A DNA stretch of 64,000 nt from Marinobacterium jannaschii DSM 6295 (GTDB lineage Bacteria; Pseudomonadota; Gammaproteobacteria; Pseudomonadales; Balneatricaceae), in contig NZ_JHVJ01000005.1 in assembly GCF_000620085.1 (NCBI RefSeq), forward strand, positions 248,001 through 312,000, in the 5' to 3' direction. The notes below the pieces were generated by a model. The model saw only the letters and a program-made list of their open reading frames with translations. It did no database searches and was not told the origin of the DNA. The translations under genes were made by a program, and so were the position numbers. Each line of letters starts with the position of its first letter. Position 1 is the first letter of the stretch. Below, one piece after another: positions 7,980 to 16,867 of the stretch.

Positions 7980-9011
7980 ATGCAACAAAGCAGCCTGACA
8001 ATTGCCCTCGAAGAGTTCGTCCACGTCGGTGGAGCACTGGTCGTCATTATCGCAGTCGTCGCCTTACTAACGGGTATCATGCGCGAATTCATTCCACAGG
8101 ATAGAATTCAGAAAAAACTCATCAAGCACGAACGCTTCGGCTCCCTGATCGGCGCCGCATTTGGCACGCTGACACCTTTCTGCAGCGCCTCAGTCGTACC
8201 TGTCTCCATGGGTATGGCCGAGATGGGCGTATCACTCAGCACTATCTTCGGCTTTCTGATCTCCGCACCATTGTGTAACTTTGTTGTGGTCGGCATGATT
8301 ACTGCCGTCTTCGGCTGGCAGGTCGCGGCACTATACTTCCTGATTACTTTCAGTGCCGCGGTGATATCCGGCTTTCTGATCGGTCGCTCGCCGCTACGCA
8401 ATGAGGTTAAACGCGGGGAAGAACTGCTCAGAAGCAAAGCGAGCGCTCCCAATTGCAGCGCCACCAATACCCCGGAACCAGCCAGCAACAGCTGTAGCGC
8501 AGAAGCGGTGATGGCAAGTATGACACCACAGCTGGCAACAGCACTCCCGGCTGGTAGCTGTGCGGCGGCTGCGTCTCAAAGCACTACCAGCCCAGATACA
8601 AAGCAGAAACTACAAAATGCAGCCCGCTTTGCCCGCGCCCTGTTCACCCGGATTATTCCCTATGTGCTGATTGGCGCAGCGATCAGCGCAGTATCAGCGG
8701 CATATCTGCCAGCGGATATGGTCGAACGCTATGTCGGTGGTGATACCTGGTATTCAGTTCCCCTCGCAGCAGTCATCGGAGTCCCTCTTTACCTGCGTAT
8801 AGAAATGGCACTGCCCTTGCTCAAGGTCCTGATCGCTAAAGGTATGAGCATGGGCGCATCCATGGCGTTGATCATTGGCGGTACCGGGGCAAGCCTGCCA
8901 GAGATCGCGCTCATCTCTTCCGTACTTAAACCCAAAGCCGTTGTGGCCTTTGTACTAACCGTACTGATGGCTGCAGTCATTGGCGGCATGGTTTTCAACA
9001 GCCTCACCTGA
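7980..9011 (+). CDS. ArsP-like permease (SO_0444/ArsP family efflux transporter)
   Basis: The 343-residue protein has about eight hydrophobic segments in two bundles. 'TPFCSASVVPV' (Cys at residue 68) in the first bundle matches the conserved cysteine motif of the ArsP/UPF0718 permease family (PF03773). A soluble linker around residues 145-200 contains three further cysteines ('NCSA', 'NSCSA', 'GSCAA'), which may bind metal. Family members export trivalent organoarsenicals or metals. An ArsR-type regulator lies 570 bases downstream on the same strand, which supports a metal or metalloid role. It lacks the island dyad and looks like an independent unit. Confidence 0.8.
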   Translation: MQQSSLTIALEEFVHVGGALVVIIAVVALLTGIMREFIPQDRIQKKLIKHERFGSLIGAAFGTLTPFCSASVVPVSMGMAEMGVSLSTIFGFLISAPLCNFVVVGMITAVFGWQVAALYFLITFSAAVISGFLIGRSPLRNEVKRGEELLRSKASAPNCSATNTPEPASNSCSAEAVMASMTPQLATALPAGSCAAAASQSTTSPDTKQKLQNAARFARALFTRIIPYVLIGAAISAVSAAYLPADMVERYVGGDTWYSVPLAAVIGVPLYLRIEMALPLLKVLIAKGMSMGASMALIIGGTGASLPEIALISSVLKPKAVVAFVLTVLMAAVIGGMVFNSLT

Positions 9012-9362
9012 TCTGCGTTCAACAGAAAGTTTCACCTGTCCGCCTCCATACAGCCAGACGGTCGTATGGAGGTGACTACAGGGCATATCCGTCCCAAAGT
9101 AGCCCGTCATTTAACCAACATCGAATGAAGACAAATGCGCGCATCTATTCGGATCAAAGAACGTTTGAAAACTGCCTGATGCTCTGCAAAAATAGCCCGT
9201 GCCCGTCACCTCCTTGCAGAGAAAATCGGCAACAGTATGCCCGTTACCTTTTCAGCCTGCCGCCTACTACTCAAATTATTGGAGCGGTGGCCATACAGCC
9301 AGCAGTTGCACTCGATCCTAAAACGCTAGCATCTTCCAGGTAAACACAGGACGCACCCTGAC
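9012..9362. other. Spacer between permease and small ORF/ArsR
   Basis: The spacer contains a stem-loop at 9043-9072 after the permease stop. I see no recognisable gene in the rest. Confidence 0.45.
9043..9072 (+). terminator. Stem-loop after the permease
   Basis: CCTCCATAC pairs with GTATGGAGG across a 12-base loop, 32 bases after the permease stop. There is no T-run, so it is either a weak terminator or an mRNA-stabilising hairpin. Confidence 0.4.
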
Positions 9363-9524
9363 ATGGTCATCTTCTTGCGGGGATTGTTTTGTCCGCTTTT
9401 CTGGATTGATTATTTCGCCGGCGTTAGCCAGAAAGTCATGATTCTCAATGCCGTACATTCGGGGTTATTGATGTTGGCAGGCTTACTACAGATGTATCAT
9501 TCCCGCAGACGACCAGAGGAGTAA
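9363..9524 (+). CDS. Possible 53-residue membrane peptide
   Basis: This short ORF lies just upstream of the ArsR gene. It has two hydrophobic stretches ('MVIFLRGLFCPLFWIDYFAG' and 'HSGLLMLAGLLQMY') and a basic end. The ribosome binding site is modest (CAGGA), and I recognise no family. It could be a small membrane protein linked to the permease/ArsR cassette or a chance ORF. Confidence 0.22.
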   Translation: MVIFLRGLFCPLFWIDYFAGVSQKVMILNAVHSGLLMLAGLLQMYHSRRRPEE

Positions 9525-9581
9525 TACTCCTTTGAAGCTGCCAATTTAGCCCATAAAATCGCCACTCTCTCAGGAACGCCT

Positions 9582-9989
9582 ATGATCGAACGCTACGTAG
9601 ATATCCTTAAAGCACTGGCTGAACCAGGACGGTTACGCCTGTACTGGCTGCTGGTACAGATCCATCAACGCATCTGTGTGGCAGAAGCCATGGATGTATT
9701 GGGCGATACCCACTACAACGTCTCACGCAATCTCAAGACTTTACAGAAAGCAGGACTGGTCTCAGCCCAGAAGGAAGGCAAGTGGGTGTTTTACACACTC
9801 AATAATGAAAACGAAGCCTTCTTCGCCCAGGCCCTGGCTGCCGTACGCACGATCCCTACTCACGAATTTACCGAAGAGATACGTCGCTGCAAATTAAGGC
9901 TATCTATGCGCGACCAGGGCCGCTGCGTAGTCGGACCTGGCAGCGAAGCTTGGCAAGCAATGCTGGAAAGCAACCCGACCGATAAATAA
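9582..9989 (+). CDS. ArsR/SmtB-family transcriptional regulator
   Basis: The 135-residue protein has a winged-helix core: 'ALAEPGRLRLYWLL', the helix-turn-helix 'ICVAEAMDVLGDTHYNVSRN' and then 'LQKAGLVSAQKEGKWVFY'. This is the ArsR pattern. There is no classic ELCVCDL metal box; cysteines occur at 'ICVAE', 'RRCKLR' and 'GRCVV' and could sense a metal or thiol. It is the likely regulator of the ArsP-like permease upstream. An AGGA site precedes the ATG. Confidence 0.88.
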   Translation: MIERYVDILKALAEPGRLRLYWLLVQIHQRICVAEAMDVLGDTHYNVSRNLKTLQKAGLVSAQKEGKWVFYTLNNENEAFFAQALAAVRTIPTHEFTEEIRRCKLRLSMRDQGRCVVGPGSEAWQAMLESNPTDK

Positions 9990-10487
9990 TCTGACGGGGT
10001 TCTAGTATCGTAGTTGGTTCGACCATAATATTGCGCCTGGAAACAATGGTAAGACAGAGTGCCTTATTCAGACCCTGTTGTGAGAGTGCGCCTATGTGGT
10101 GCCCTACGCTATCTCGGTGATACGTCACTGGGCATAGGTAAACTGGGTAAATCACTATAACCGAGAGCGTTGTCATAGCATTATTGTTGTCTTACCGCCG
10201 TTATATCGAATACCTAAGCCTTGCGAACAATCTATTTAGTATCCACAGTTACAGCCGCATAAAAACGAATACTTTCACAGCTGCAGACAGACTGTGAAAG
10301 TAACTTTATAAGGACGGGTATAGGCTGGCTATAAGATAGCGAATCCCAGAAAACTGGCTAAAACTCCATCGAGTTATGAAACTTTACGGTAATTTTGAGC
10401 TTTTTTCTGCGACTCGCATAACCAGCCTACAATTTCGTACACAACCTCAGTGTGACGAAGCCAGTAACGTTTCAGGCATTACCACAT
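9990..10487. other. Intergenic region between ArsR and NhaC
   Basis: About 500 bases lie between the converging ArsR and NhaC genes. I find no credible coding sequence, only the NhaC terminator hairpin at 10271-10301. Confidence 0.5.
10271..10301 (-). terminator. Terminator for the NhaC gene
   Basis: ACTTTCACAG pairs perfectly with CTGTGAAAGT over an 11-base loop. On the minus strand it is followed by ATTCGTTTTTATG. It lies about 190 bases past the NhaC stop. Confidence 0.55.
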
Positions 10488-11849
10488 CTAAGCTGCTACA
10501 TAGAACAGAACGCTGGCTACGGCTGCTGCCAACAGCGCATATGGCAACTGAGTCAATGCGTGCTGCATTGGGGTACAGCCACTGCCCTGCGCGGACAATA
10601 CGGTGGAATCACCATAGAAGCAGGCGTGACTACCAAATGCCGCCGCCGACATCAGGGCACCAATCACCAGCGGCAAATTAGCATCCATCGCGATTGCCAG
10701 TGGCATCACGATTGGCAGAGCCACCGCCAGCATGCCCCAGAAGGTACCGGTCGCAAACGCGATCAGTGCCATCACCAGGAATACCATTACTGGCAGGAGA
10801 TCAGCTGTCATCAATGGTTTCACGGTATTGATGATATACAGGGTCAGACCCAAGTCATCGTTCACATCTTTAAGCATGAAACCGGCCACTACGGTCCCCA
10901 GCGGCACCATCATTGACTTAAAGCCTTCCATACCAGTGTCAAAGATCTCATTAAACGTCAGCATACGCTGGGACATGTACAGCAGCATGGTGATTGCCAG
11001 TGCCACAATGACACCCATCAGAATATCGACGTCGAAGTACCAAGTGAAAAAGATCAGCGACACAATCGGGATAAAGAAGTTGTGAAGTGCAGGTTTGGTG
11101 CGGGCAGAGCTCAGACTCTCACCGGTAGCCACGGTCAGATCAATTTCGGTTGCACCCGGCGGTATCACTTCACCACCCTGCGCCCGCAGCTCCGCCTTTT
11201 TCATCGCCCCCAGCAGTGGGAATTTACCCATCGCTACCAGTGGTACGATGATGGCTGCTACCCATGCATAAAACATGTAAGGGATCGACTCAATATAAAC
11301 AGCTAACCCCTCACCTTTGTCGGCAATGCCATTATCTTCCAGAAGACCGGCAAAGAATATAGCCCAGGTAGAAAACGGAACCAAAACACAAATAGGGGCT
11401 GCTGTTGAGTCAACAATATAAGACAGCATCTCACGCGACACTTTGAATTTGTCGGTCACTTTTTTCATCGACGAACTGATTGCTAATGCGTTCAGGTAAT
11501 CGTCGATAAAGATAATCAGACCAAGAATCCAGGTCACGACCAGACTGCTGCGACGGGATTTTACGAAATGCGCCATGTAATCGCTAAATGCAACTGCACT
11601 GCCGGTTTTAATCAGCAACGCAATCAGGCTTCCGAAGAAACCACACACCAGGATGATCCAGCCAATAGTGTCATCACGCATGGTGTCCAGCGCAACAGTG
11701 GCGAATCCGGTTACCAGCTCAGTCGGCGAGATCATCAGCAAACCAATCACAACACCGGCTAGCAGTGATTCAATTGTACGTTTAGTGATGAGTGCGACAA
11801 TGAGAACAGCAAGGGTTGGAAATATTGCGTAAACGCCATAACTCTCCAT
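10488..11849 (-). CDS. NhaC-family Na+/H+ antiporter-like transporter
   Basis: The 453-residue, highly hydrophobic protein has 11-12 predicted membrane segments. It carries the NhaC-type motifs 'IFIDDYLNALAISSSMKKVTD' and 'GSHACFYGDSTVLSAQGSGC'. Members of this superfamily exchange Na+ for protons, and several move organic or amino acids such as malate/lactate or lysine. Its promoter gap contains a near-perfect island dyad at 12036-12054, 187 bases upstream, so it is probably induced with the catabolic genes. It may import the substrate or balance ions during uptake; both are inference. Confidence 0.85.
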   Translation of the reverse strand: MESYGVYAIFPTLAVLIVALITKRTIESLLAGVVIGLLMISPTELVTGFATVALDTMRDDTIGWIILVCGFFGSLIALLIKTGSAVAFSDYMAHFVKSRRSSLVVTWILGLIIFIDDYLNALAISSSMKKVTDKFKVSREMLSYIVDSTAAPICVLVPFSTWAIFFAGLLEDNGIADKGEGLAVYIESIPYMFYAWVAAIIVPLVAMGKFPLLGAMKKAELRAQGGEVIPPGATEIDLTVATGESLSSARTKPALHNFFIPIVSLIFFTWYFDVDILMGVIVALAITMLLYMSQRMLTFNEIFDTGMEGFKSMMVPLGTVVAGFMLKDVNDDLGLTLYIINTVKPLMTADLLPVMVFLVMALIAFATGTFWGMLAVALPIVMPLAIAMDANLPLVIGALMSAAAFGSHACFYGDSTVLSAQGSGCTPMQHALTQLPYALLAAAVASVLFYVAA

Positions 11850-12035
11850 CTTAATGCCCCCCGCCCAGATTAAATACGCTATAAACCGGGGAACTAAAAC
11901 CCTTAAATAGGTCTACCTTAATTCCGTGCTGCCCCAATAAATAATGGATGCTTATTATTATTTTATGGATAGCCATAAAACTTCTCCTAGTTATTATTTA
12001 TAACTAAGAGGCTAAACGACCATGCAGGCTATAAA

Positions 12036-12054
12036 AATACCCACAACGGGTTAA
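12036..12054. promoter_or_regulatory. Putative regulator site, island dyad
   Basis: AATACCCACAACGGGTTAA is the reverse complement of the 2212 copy with one change. It lies between the SDR stop and the NhaC start, 187 bases upstream of NhaC. Confidence 0.55.
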
Positions 12055-12086
12055 CGGAATTACATCACACCGCCCTCTTATATCAA

Positions 12087-12833
12087 TTACGCTAATGCTC
12101 TTTCCATCAGGTTATAGGTCATGCCGGCAATCCAACCACCATCCACACGGATCTCAGTACCAGTAATATAGCTACTCTCATCAGCGGCTAAAAAATGGTA
12201 CGCGCCCAGAATATCTTCCACTCTGGCGGGCCTTTCCAGCGCAGTAGCTTGTACGCTAATCCTCGCTTCCGCCCCCTCGCTCGACTCCATAGGGGTGAGC
12301 ACAGTGCCGGGGCTGACTGCATTGACCCGGATCCCCCGACGTCCCAATTGCAACGCGGCAGTGCGGGTCATGGCCAGTACGCCACCTTTGGATACGGAAT
12401 AGGAGGAGTACTCCGGAAAGGTGATATGCGCAGCAGCCGAGGCAGTATTGATGATGGCACCGCCATCCCGCAGATACCTCGCGGCATACTTAAGCCCCAG
12501 ATAGACGCCACGCACATTTACATGCAGGACTTTATCTAGATTAGACAGGTCGGCATCTTCATAGCGCCCTTCAGGCAGCGCAATACCAGCGTTGTTGATC
12601 ACCACATCCAGTGGGGAATCTGCGGCCGCATTGCCAAATGCATCGGCCAGCTGCGCTTCATCCCCTACGTCCGCGAGATAAACCTCGGCACCGGTAGCAT
12701 CCAGTTGCTCACTGCTGCATAGGTCAATCACCGCCACCGTTGCCCCGGCACTTTGGAAATGCCTGACCAACGCCAGCCCAATACCACTGGCACCGCCCGT
12801 GATCAAAACTCGTTTATCCTTCACTGAAAACAT
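12087..12833 (-). CDS. Short-chain dehydrogenase/reductase (SDR)
   Basis: The 248-residue classical SDR has 'TGGASGIGLAL' (cofactor loop), 'NNAGIALPEG', a catalytic Ser in 'NTASAAAH', 'YSSYSVSKGG' (Tyr-x3-Lys) and 'RVNAVSPGTV'. An acidic residue following the second strand ('VAVIDLCS') favours NAD over NADP. It is the last gene of the minus-strand run that begins with the aminotransferase and follows the MFS gene by 21 bases. It probably oxidises a hydroxyl intermediate of the pathway. The AAGGAG site fixes the start. Confidence 0.92.
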   Translation of the reverse strand: MFSVKDKRVLITGGASGIGLALVRHFQSAGATVAVIDLCSSEQLDATGAEVYLADVGDEAQLADAFGNAAADSPLDVVINNAGIALPEGRYEDADLSNLDKVLHVNVRGVYLGLKYAARYLRDGGAIINTASAAAHITFPEYSSYSVSKGGVLAMTRTAALQLGRRGIRVNAVSPGTVLTPMESSEGAEARISVQATALERPARVEDILGAYHFLAADESSYITGTEIRVDGGWIAGMTYNLMERALA

Positions 12834-12854
12834 TGCATAAACTCCTTGGAAAAC

Positions 12855-14045
12855 TTAAACCTTACTCAACTTCTTTTGTGCAACGGGTGCTCCCGCCTTG
12901 GTCAGAAGCAATGCAAATACGGCAAGACCGAATACGATGGTGATCGCCGTAAACACAAACAGGCCGCCATAGCCCTGCTCACCAATCAGCATGCCAGCGA
13001 TTGCAGGTCCCACTATTGCGCCAAGAGAGAGGAAGGAAGAGATCAGGACCGACAGATTGCCACGCTTGTCGAGGCTCACTACGAGGCCCATCTGGTAGGC
13101 CAGACCGTAGTTCCATACGCCGGAGAACACGAAGGTAGACGCCGCAAACAGCAAGGCATCGAAGGCGCTACTGTAGATAAAGATCACCGCAGCCAGAAAT
13201 CCGGTGGAAAGCACCAATGGGAACAGGCGTCCAAAGCGGTCGCCCAACAGCGCGGCGGCAAACGCCCCCAGACCTCCACCCACGAGTCCAAAGGAGAGAG
13301 CCTTACCAATCGTCACCGCATCGATCCCCTGCTGGGTGGCGATACGCTCCACAAAGGCCCACAGACCTGATAGTCCGGCAAAATAGACCATCAACGCAAG
13401 CAGCGCGGCCCAGACCGGCCATACAGAGATTTTCGTGGCTGTATGGTCACTACTGGATGCTGACTCAACCCCTCGTTTGCCACGCTTTGGCAACCAAGCG
13501 GTTGACAGCCCCAGCAACGCCAACACCGCAGCAACGGTCAGCAACATACCGGGAAAGCCCCAGTGTACTGTCACATAGATCGGCAACAAAAAGAGCAAGG
13601 CGGCACCCACCACCTGTTCCGCGAGTATTTTGATCCCAAAATAACGATCCGGATCGTCGGTATCCGACACTACACACACAGCCAGACCAAACAGAATGCC
13701 GGCACCGATACCGGACAGGGCCATCAGCGCCAGCAAGATGCTGTACTGATTAATAAACGCAGCTGCAGCAAGACCGCCCGACAACAACAGAAAGCCGGTA
13801 CCGCTGACATACTGCCAGTCAAAGCGGCGAATCCAGAATACGGCGCTCAGGCACACCAACAGGAAGCCGATAAAGTAACTGGACGCGATCAAGCCAGCTT
13901 GCTCTTCATCCAGCTGCAGATGTTCTGCCGCAGCACCTAAAAGAATCGGCAGAATGAGGAAGATGGCTGCCCCGGCGGCTGAGATAATTGAGGTCGCTGC
14001 AATACAGCTTCGCGAATTGATAGGGTCTTGGGCCTGTGTATTCAT
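12855..14045 (-). CDS. MFS transporter
   Basis: The 396-residue protein has about 12 hydrophobic helices and the MFS layout. The 'FWIRRFDW' loop follows helix 2-3, and the 'RYFGIKILAEQV' segment is shared with the second MFS protein at 23225. The two are clear paralogues ('EEQAGLIASSYFIGFLLV' here against 'DTETGMVASLYYVAYFVV' there). It lies inside the catabolic run between the ureohydrolase and an SDR. A role in importing the substrate or exporting an intermediate is likely. Confidence 0.88.
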   Translation of the reverse strand: MNTQAQDPINSRSCIAATSIISAAGAAIFLILPILLGAAAEHLQLDEEQAGLIASSYFIGFLLVCLSAVFWIRRFDWQYVSGTGFLLLSGGLAAAAFINQYSILLALMALSGIGAGILFGLAVCVVSDTDDPDRYFGIKILAEQVVGAALLFLLPIYVTVHWGFPGMLLTVAAVLALLGLSTAWLPKRGKRGVESASSSDHTATKISVWPVWAALLALMVYFAGLSGLWAFVERIATQQGIDAVTIGKALSFGLVGGGLGAFAAALLGDRFGRLFPLVLSTGFLAAVIFIYSSAFDALLFAASTFVFSGVWNYGLAYQMGLVVSLDKRGNLSVLISSFLSLGAIVGPAIAGMLIGEQGYGGLFVFTAITIVFGLAVFALLLTKAGAPVAQKKLSKV

Positions 14046-14141
14046 AGGGGTATCCGGATAGTTATTATTGTTGGGGGATCAGAATTGGAACGGGGCGGAA
14101 AACCACCCCTTATTGCCAGTGATTCACACCGACCTGAAGCC

Positions 14142-15215
14142 TCAGGCCCAGTTCGTTGGGCGGGTACGCCCTGTTGCAGCTTCACGGCTATCCGCCAGCA
14201 GGCAGAGCAGTTCAAAGTAGATAGCTGCGGCGATGTGGCCGGACTTGCCGTCTGGATCACGGTTGGGGTTGTACTCCACCAAGTCAGCACCAATGATGTT
14301 CAGGCCACGGGAACCATGAATGATGTCGCGCGCCTGGCGTGGGGTCAGGCCAAAGGGTTCCGGTCCGGTGGTGCCCATCATGTAGTTGCTGTCCAGGCCG
14401 TCCACGTCGAAGGAGAAGTAGGTTTTCTCCCGCCCCACGATCTCACGGGCTTTATCGATGACGTACTGGGTGCCTTTGTCGAACACCTCATCGGCGGTAA
14501 TCACCGTCATGCCACTGTCGTGGGCAAATTCCCACAGGAAGTTGGCGCGGCCACGCACACCGATCTGTACGGTACGTTCCGGATCCACGTAGCCGTTCAG
14601 CACTGCCTGACGGAAGATGGAACCGTCGTTCACTGCATCACCGCCCCAGGTGGCCATGGTGTCGGAGTGCGCATCAATATGGATAACGCCAAACGCCTCG
14701 TCACCGTGCGCCTCGGACAAGCCCTTCAGGGCGCCAAAGGCGGTAGTGTGTTCGCCACCACAGTTCAGGGTGTAGATACCCGCATCACCCAGCCGTTTGA
14801 ACACCTCGTAGATATCGTTCACACGAGTCTGCAGATCGGTGGAAGACCACTCCACATCGCCGTAGTCGATCACCGAGCACTGTTCGAACGGAATCTTGCC
14901 GGTCACATCGTTGATCGGGCCGTAGTTGCGGCTCCACTCGCGGATCGCTTTCGGGCCATGTCGCGTACCGGCCAGGCCGATGGCCCCCAGATCCAACGGT
15001 GAACCCACCATGGCGATATCCACCTGATCCAGGTTGTCGCGGCTGTGCGGTGCCTGGAAAAAGCCCGGATGGGCCAGGAAGCCTGTGGTATCCAGGTTGT
15101 ACCCCTGTGCGGCGGCACGTTCGAAGAAATTGGCTACGTAGTTGTTACCAAAATCGAAGGCTGCGTGGTCCAGCGCCCGGTACTTTTCCAGACGCTCTTT
15201 ACTCATTTTTGCCAT
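14142..15215 (-). CDS. Ureohydrolase (agmatinase/guanidinobutyrase family)
   Basis: The 357-residue enzyme belongs to the Mn/Ni-dependent arginase-agmatinase superfamily. The metal motifs are 'CGGEHT' (near 150), 'HIDAHSDT' (near 180) and 'SFDVDGLDSNY' (near 270). The usual 'DxDxxDP' appears with Ser in place of Pro. Members hydrolyse guanidino groups to urea plus an amine. I chose the ATG at 15215 (MAKMSKERL) over an upstream in-frame start because of a GAGAG site and because the longer form would overlap the preceding SDR. With an aminotransferase, a decarboxylase and an aldehyde dehydrogenase in the island, it is the best clue to a guanidino-compound substrate. Confidence 0.88.
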   Translation of the reverse strand: MAKMSKERLEKYRALDHAAFDFGNNYVANFFERAAAQGYNLDTTGFLAHPGFFQAPHSRDNLDQVDIAMVGSPLDLGAIGLAGTRHGPKAIREWSRNYGPINDVTGKIPFEQCSVIDYGDVEWSSTDLQTRVNDIYEVFKRLGDAGIYTLNCGGEHTTAFGALKGLSEAHGDEAFGVIHIDAHSDTMATWGGDAVNDGSIFRQAVLNGYVDPERTVQIGVRGRANFLWEFAHDSGMTVITADEVFDKGTQYVIDKAREIVGREKTYFSFDVDGLDSNYMMGTTGPEPFGLTPRQARDIIHGSRGLNIIGADLVEYNPNRDPDGKSGHIAAAIYFELLCLLADSREAATGRTRPTNWA

Positions 15216-15229
15216 TGTTATTGCTCTCT

Positions 15230-15997
15230 TTAAGCGCCCAGTTTGTCCCATACCCGCTGGTTAAGGCCGGCCGACCAGCCACCGCACAGGTTGAGTGCTT
15301 GTCCGTTGATAAAGCCGCAGTCATCCGCCGCCAGGAAATGGATCATCGCGGCCACCTCCTCCGGTTCACAAATACGGCCCAGCGGTACCAGTGTTTTCTC
15401 CATCTGCAGCAGGGCGTCACCGCCCTCTTCAAGGGCCATCGGTGTATTTACCGAGGTCGGGCACACGCAGTTCACGCGGATGTTGCGCTCGGACAGCTCC
15501 AGCGCGGCGGTCTGGGTCATACCGACCACGGAGAACTTGCTGGCACCGTAGGAGCCCAGGTCGATAAATCCGGTTTTACCGGCATAGGAAGCGGTGTTGA
15601 TCAGGCTGCCGCCTTCGTTCATCAGGGCTGCAGCGTGTTTAATGCCGTAGAACGCACCCAGGGTGTTTACATCGAAACAGCGCTGAAAATCCTCAGCGGT
15701 CGCATCCTTTAGCTGACGGTAGTTGGCGAAGATACCGGCGTTGTTAACCAGGATGTCGAGACGGCCGAAACGATCGACGGCAGTCTGCAACAGCTGCTTA
15801 ACCTGCTGTTCAACGGTGACATCGGTGGGTACGGAAATACCTCCTACCTCGGCCGCCAGCTCCGGGCAGTCTCGCAGATCACCGATCACCACTTTGGCGC
15901 CCGCGCGGGCAAAGCGTTCTACTACGGCTTTACCGATACCCGAGCCACCACCGGTGACGACCGCCACCTTACCTTTCAGGGAAAAAAAAGAATCCAT
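15230..15997 (-). CDS. Short-chain dehydrogenase/reductase (SDR)
   Basis: The 255-residue classical SDR has 'TGGGSGIGKAV', 'VIGDLRD' (the acidic residue suggests NAD), 'NNAGIFANY', 'NTASYAGKTG', 'YGASKFSV' and 'RVNCVCPTSV'. It starts 27 bases after the neighbouring SDR stop with a GAGGAA site and ends 14 bases before the ureohydrolase start. Two adjacent SDRs with different C-termini suggest successive or stereo-opposite alcohol oxidations. The substrate is unknown. Confidence 0.92.
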   Translation of the reverse strand: MDSFFSLKGKVAVVTGGGSGIGKAVVERFARAGAKVVIGDLRDCPELAAEVGGISVPTDVTVEQQVKQLLQTAVDRFGRLDILVNNAGIFANYRQLKDATAEDFQRCFDVNTLGAFYGIKHAAALMNEGGSLINTASYAGKTGFIDLGSYGASKFSVVGMTQTAALELSERNIRVNCVCPTSVNTPMALEEGGDALLQMEKTLVPLGRICEPEEVAAMIHFLAADDCGFINGQALNLCGGWSAGLNQRVWDKLGA

Positions 15998-16024
15998 CGT
16001 TGGGTTCCTCTATATCTATTCAGA

Positions 16025-16825
16025 TCAAATACCCGGTGACATGCCGCCCGCCACCGGCATCGTTATGCCAGTGACGTACGTAGCTGCGGGGCTAGCAAGG
16101 TAGGCGACAGCATCTCCCACAACGGACGGTTGCGCAGAGTATCCCAATGGAATACCGGCATCTTCATGCTGCTGAGCCTCTTCAACGCTGATGCCATGCT
16201 CCTGGGCAATAAATTCCAGCGTGGCCTTATGCATCTGGGTCACGATTGAACCTGGGCACACCGCATTGCAACGGATATTCTGTTTGGCATAGTTGACCGC
16301 CAACTGCTTTGTCAGTCCAATCGCGGCAAACTTACTGGCTGTATAGCAGGCGGGAATCGCTTCAATAGCCCCCAGGCCGGCCAGGGACGCAATATTGACA
16401 ATGCTGCCGCCACCCTGCGCCTGCATGATAGGAATCACCGCCTGACAGAAGTTCGCCATACCGACTACGTTAACCTGCAGACTGATATTCCAGTCCTGTT
16501 CGGTCAGCTCTGTAAAATCGGTGGACCCCAGCCCGACCCCGGCGTTATTCACCAAGACATCAATCTTGCCGAAACGCGCCTGAACCTGCTCAACACAGGA
16601 TGCGATCTGCTCTTTTTTAGTCACATCCATGGCCACGGCCATCGCATCACCGGACAGCGCTTTCAGCTGTTCCACGGCGTCGGCCATATCTTCAGCTGCC
16701 TGTTCAAGATCGGTTACGACAACGGTCGCCCCCTGTTCCGCCAGTTTCTGTGCAATGGCGCGACCGATCCCGTTCGGATGACCCGCACCGGTCACCAACG
16801 CTACTTTTTCATGAAGTGGTTTCAT
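16025..16825 (-). CDS. Short-chain dehydrogenase/reductase (SDR)
   Basis: The 266-residue protein has 'TGAGHPNGIGRAIAQKL' (a cofactor loop with a small insertion), 'VVVTDLEQ', 'NNAGVGLGS', 'NIASLAGLG', 'YTASKFAAIG' and 'RCNAVCPGSI'. It is a classical SDR, probably NAD-dependent. A longer segment after the active site ('HKATLEFIAQEHGISVEEAQ') resembles the substrate lid of the 3-ketoacyl reductase/BDH-type SDRs. It lies between the PLP decarboxylase and the next SDR, with short gaps on both sides, in one apparent operon. Confidence 0.92.
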   Translation of the reverse strand: MKPLHEKVALVTGAGHPNGIGRAIAQKLAEQGATVVVTDLEQAAEDMADAVEQLKALSGDAMAVAMDVTKKEQIASCVEQVQARFGKIDVLVNNAGVGLGSTDFTELTEQDWNISLQVNVVGMANFCQAVIPIMQAQGGGSIVNIASLAGLGAIEAIPACYTASKFAAIGLTKQLAVNYAKQNIRCNAVCPGSIVTQMHKATLEFIAQEHGISVEEAQQHEDAGIPLGYSAQPSVVGDAVAYLASPAATYVTGITMPVAGGMSPGI

Positions 16826-16867
16826 CGTTCTCTCACTTGATTCGGTTGATACGGTTTAAGCTTCAAA

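Noticed and set aside
14028-15002. 324-residue plus-strand ORF
   Set aside because: It is antisense to the ureohydrolase, which has full metal motifs and operon context. The antisense frame shows no domain and has no ribosome binding site.
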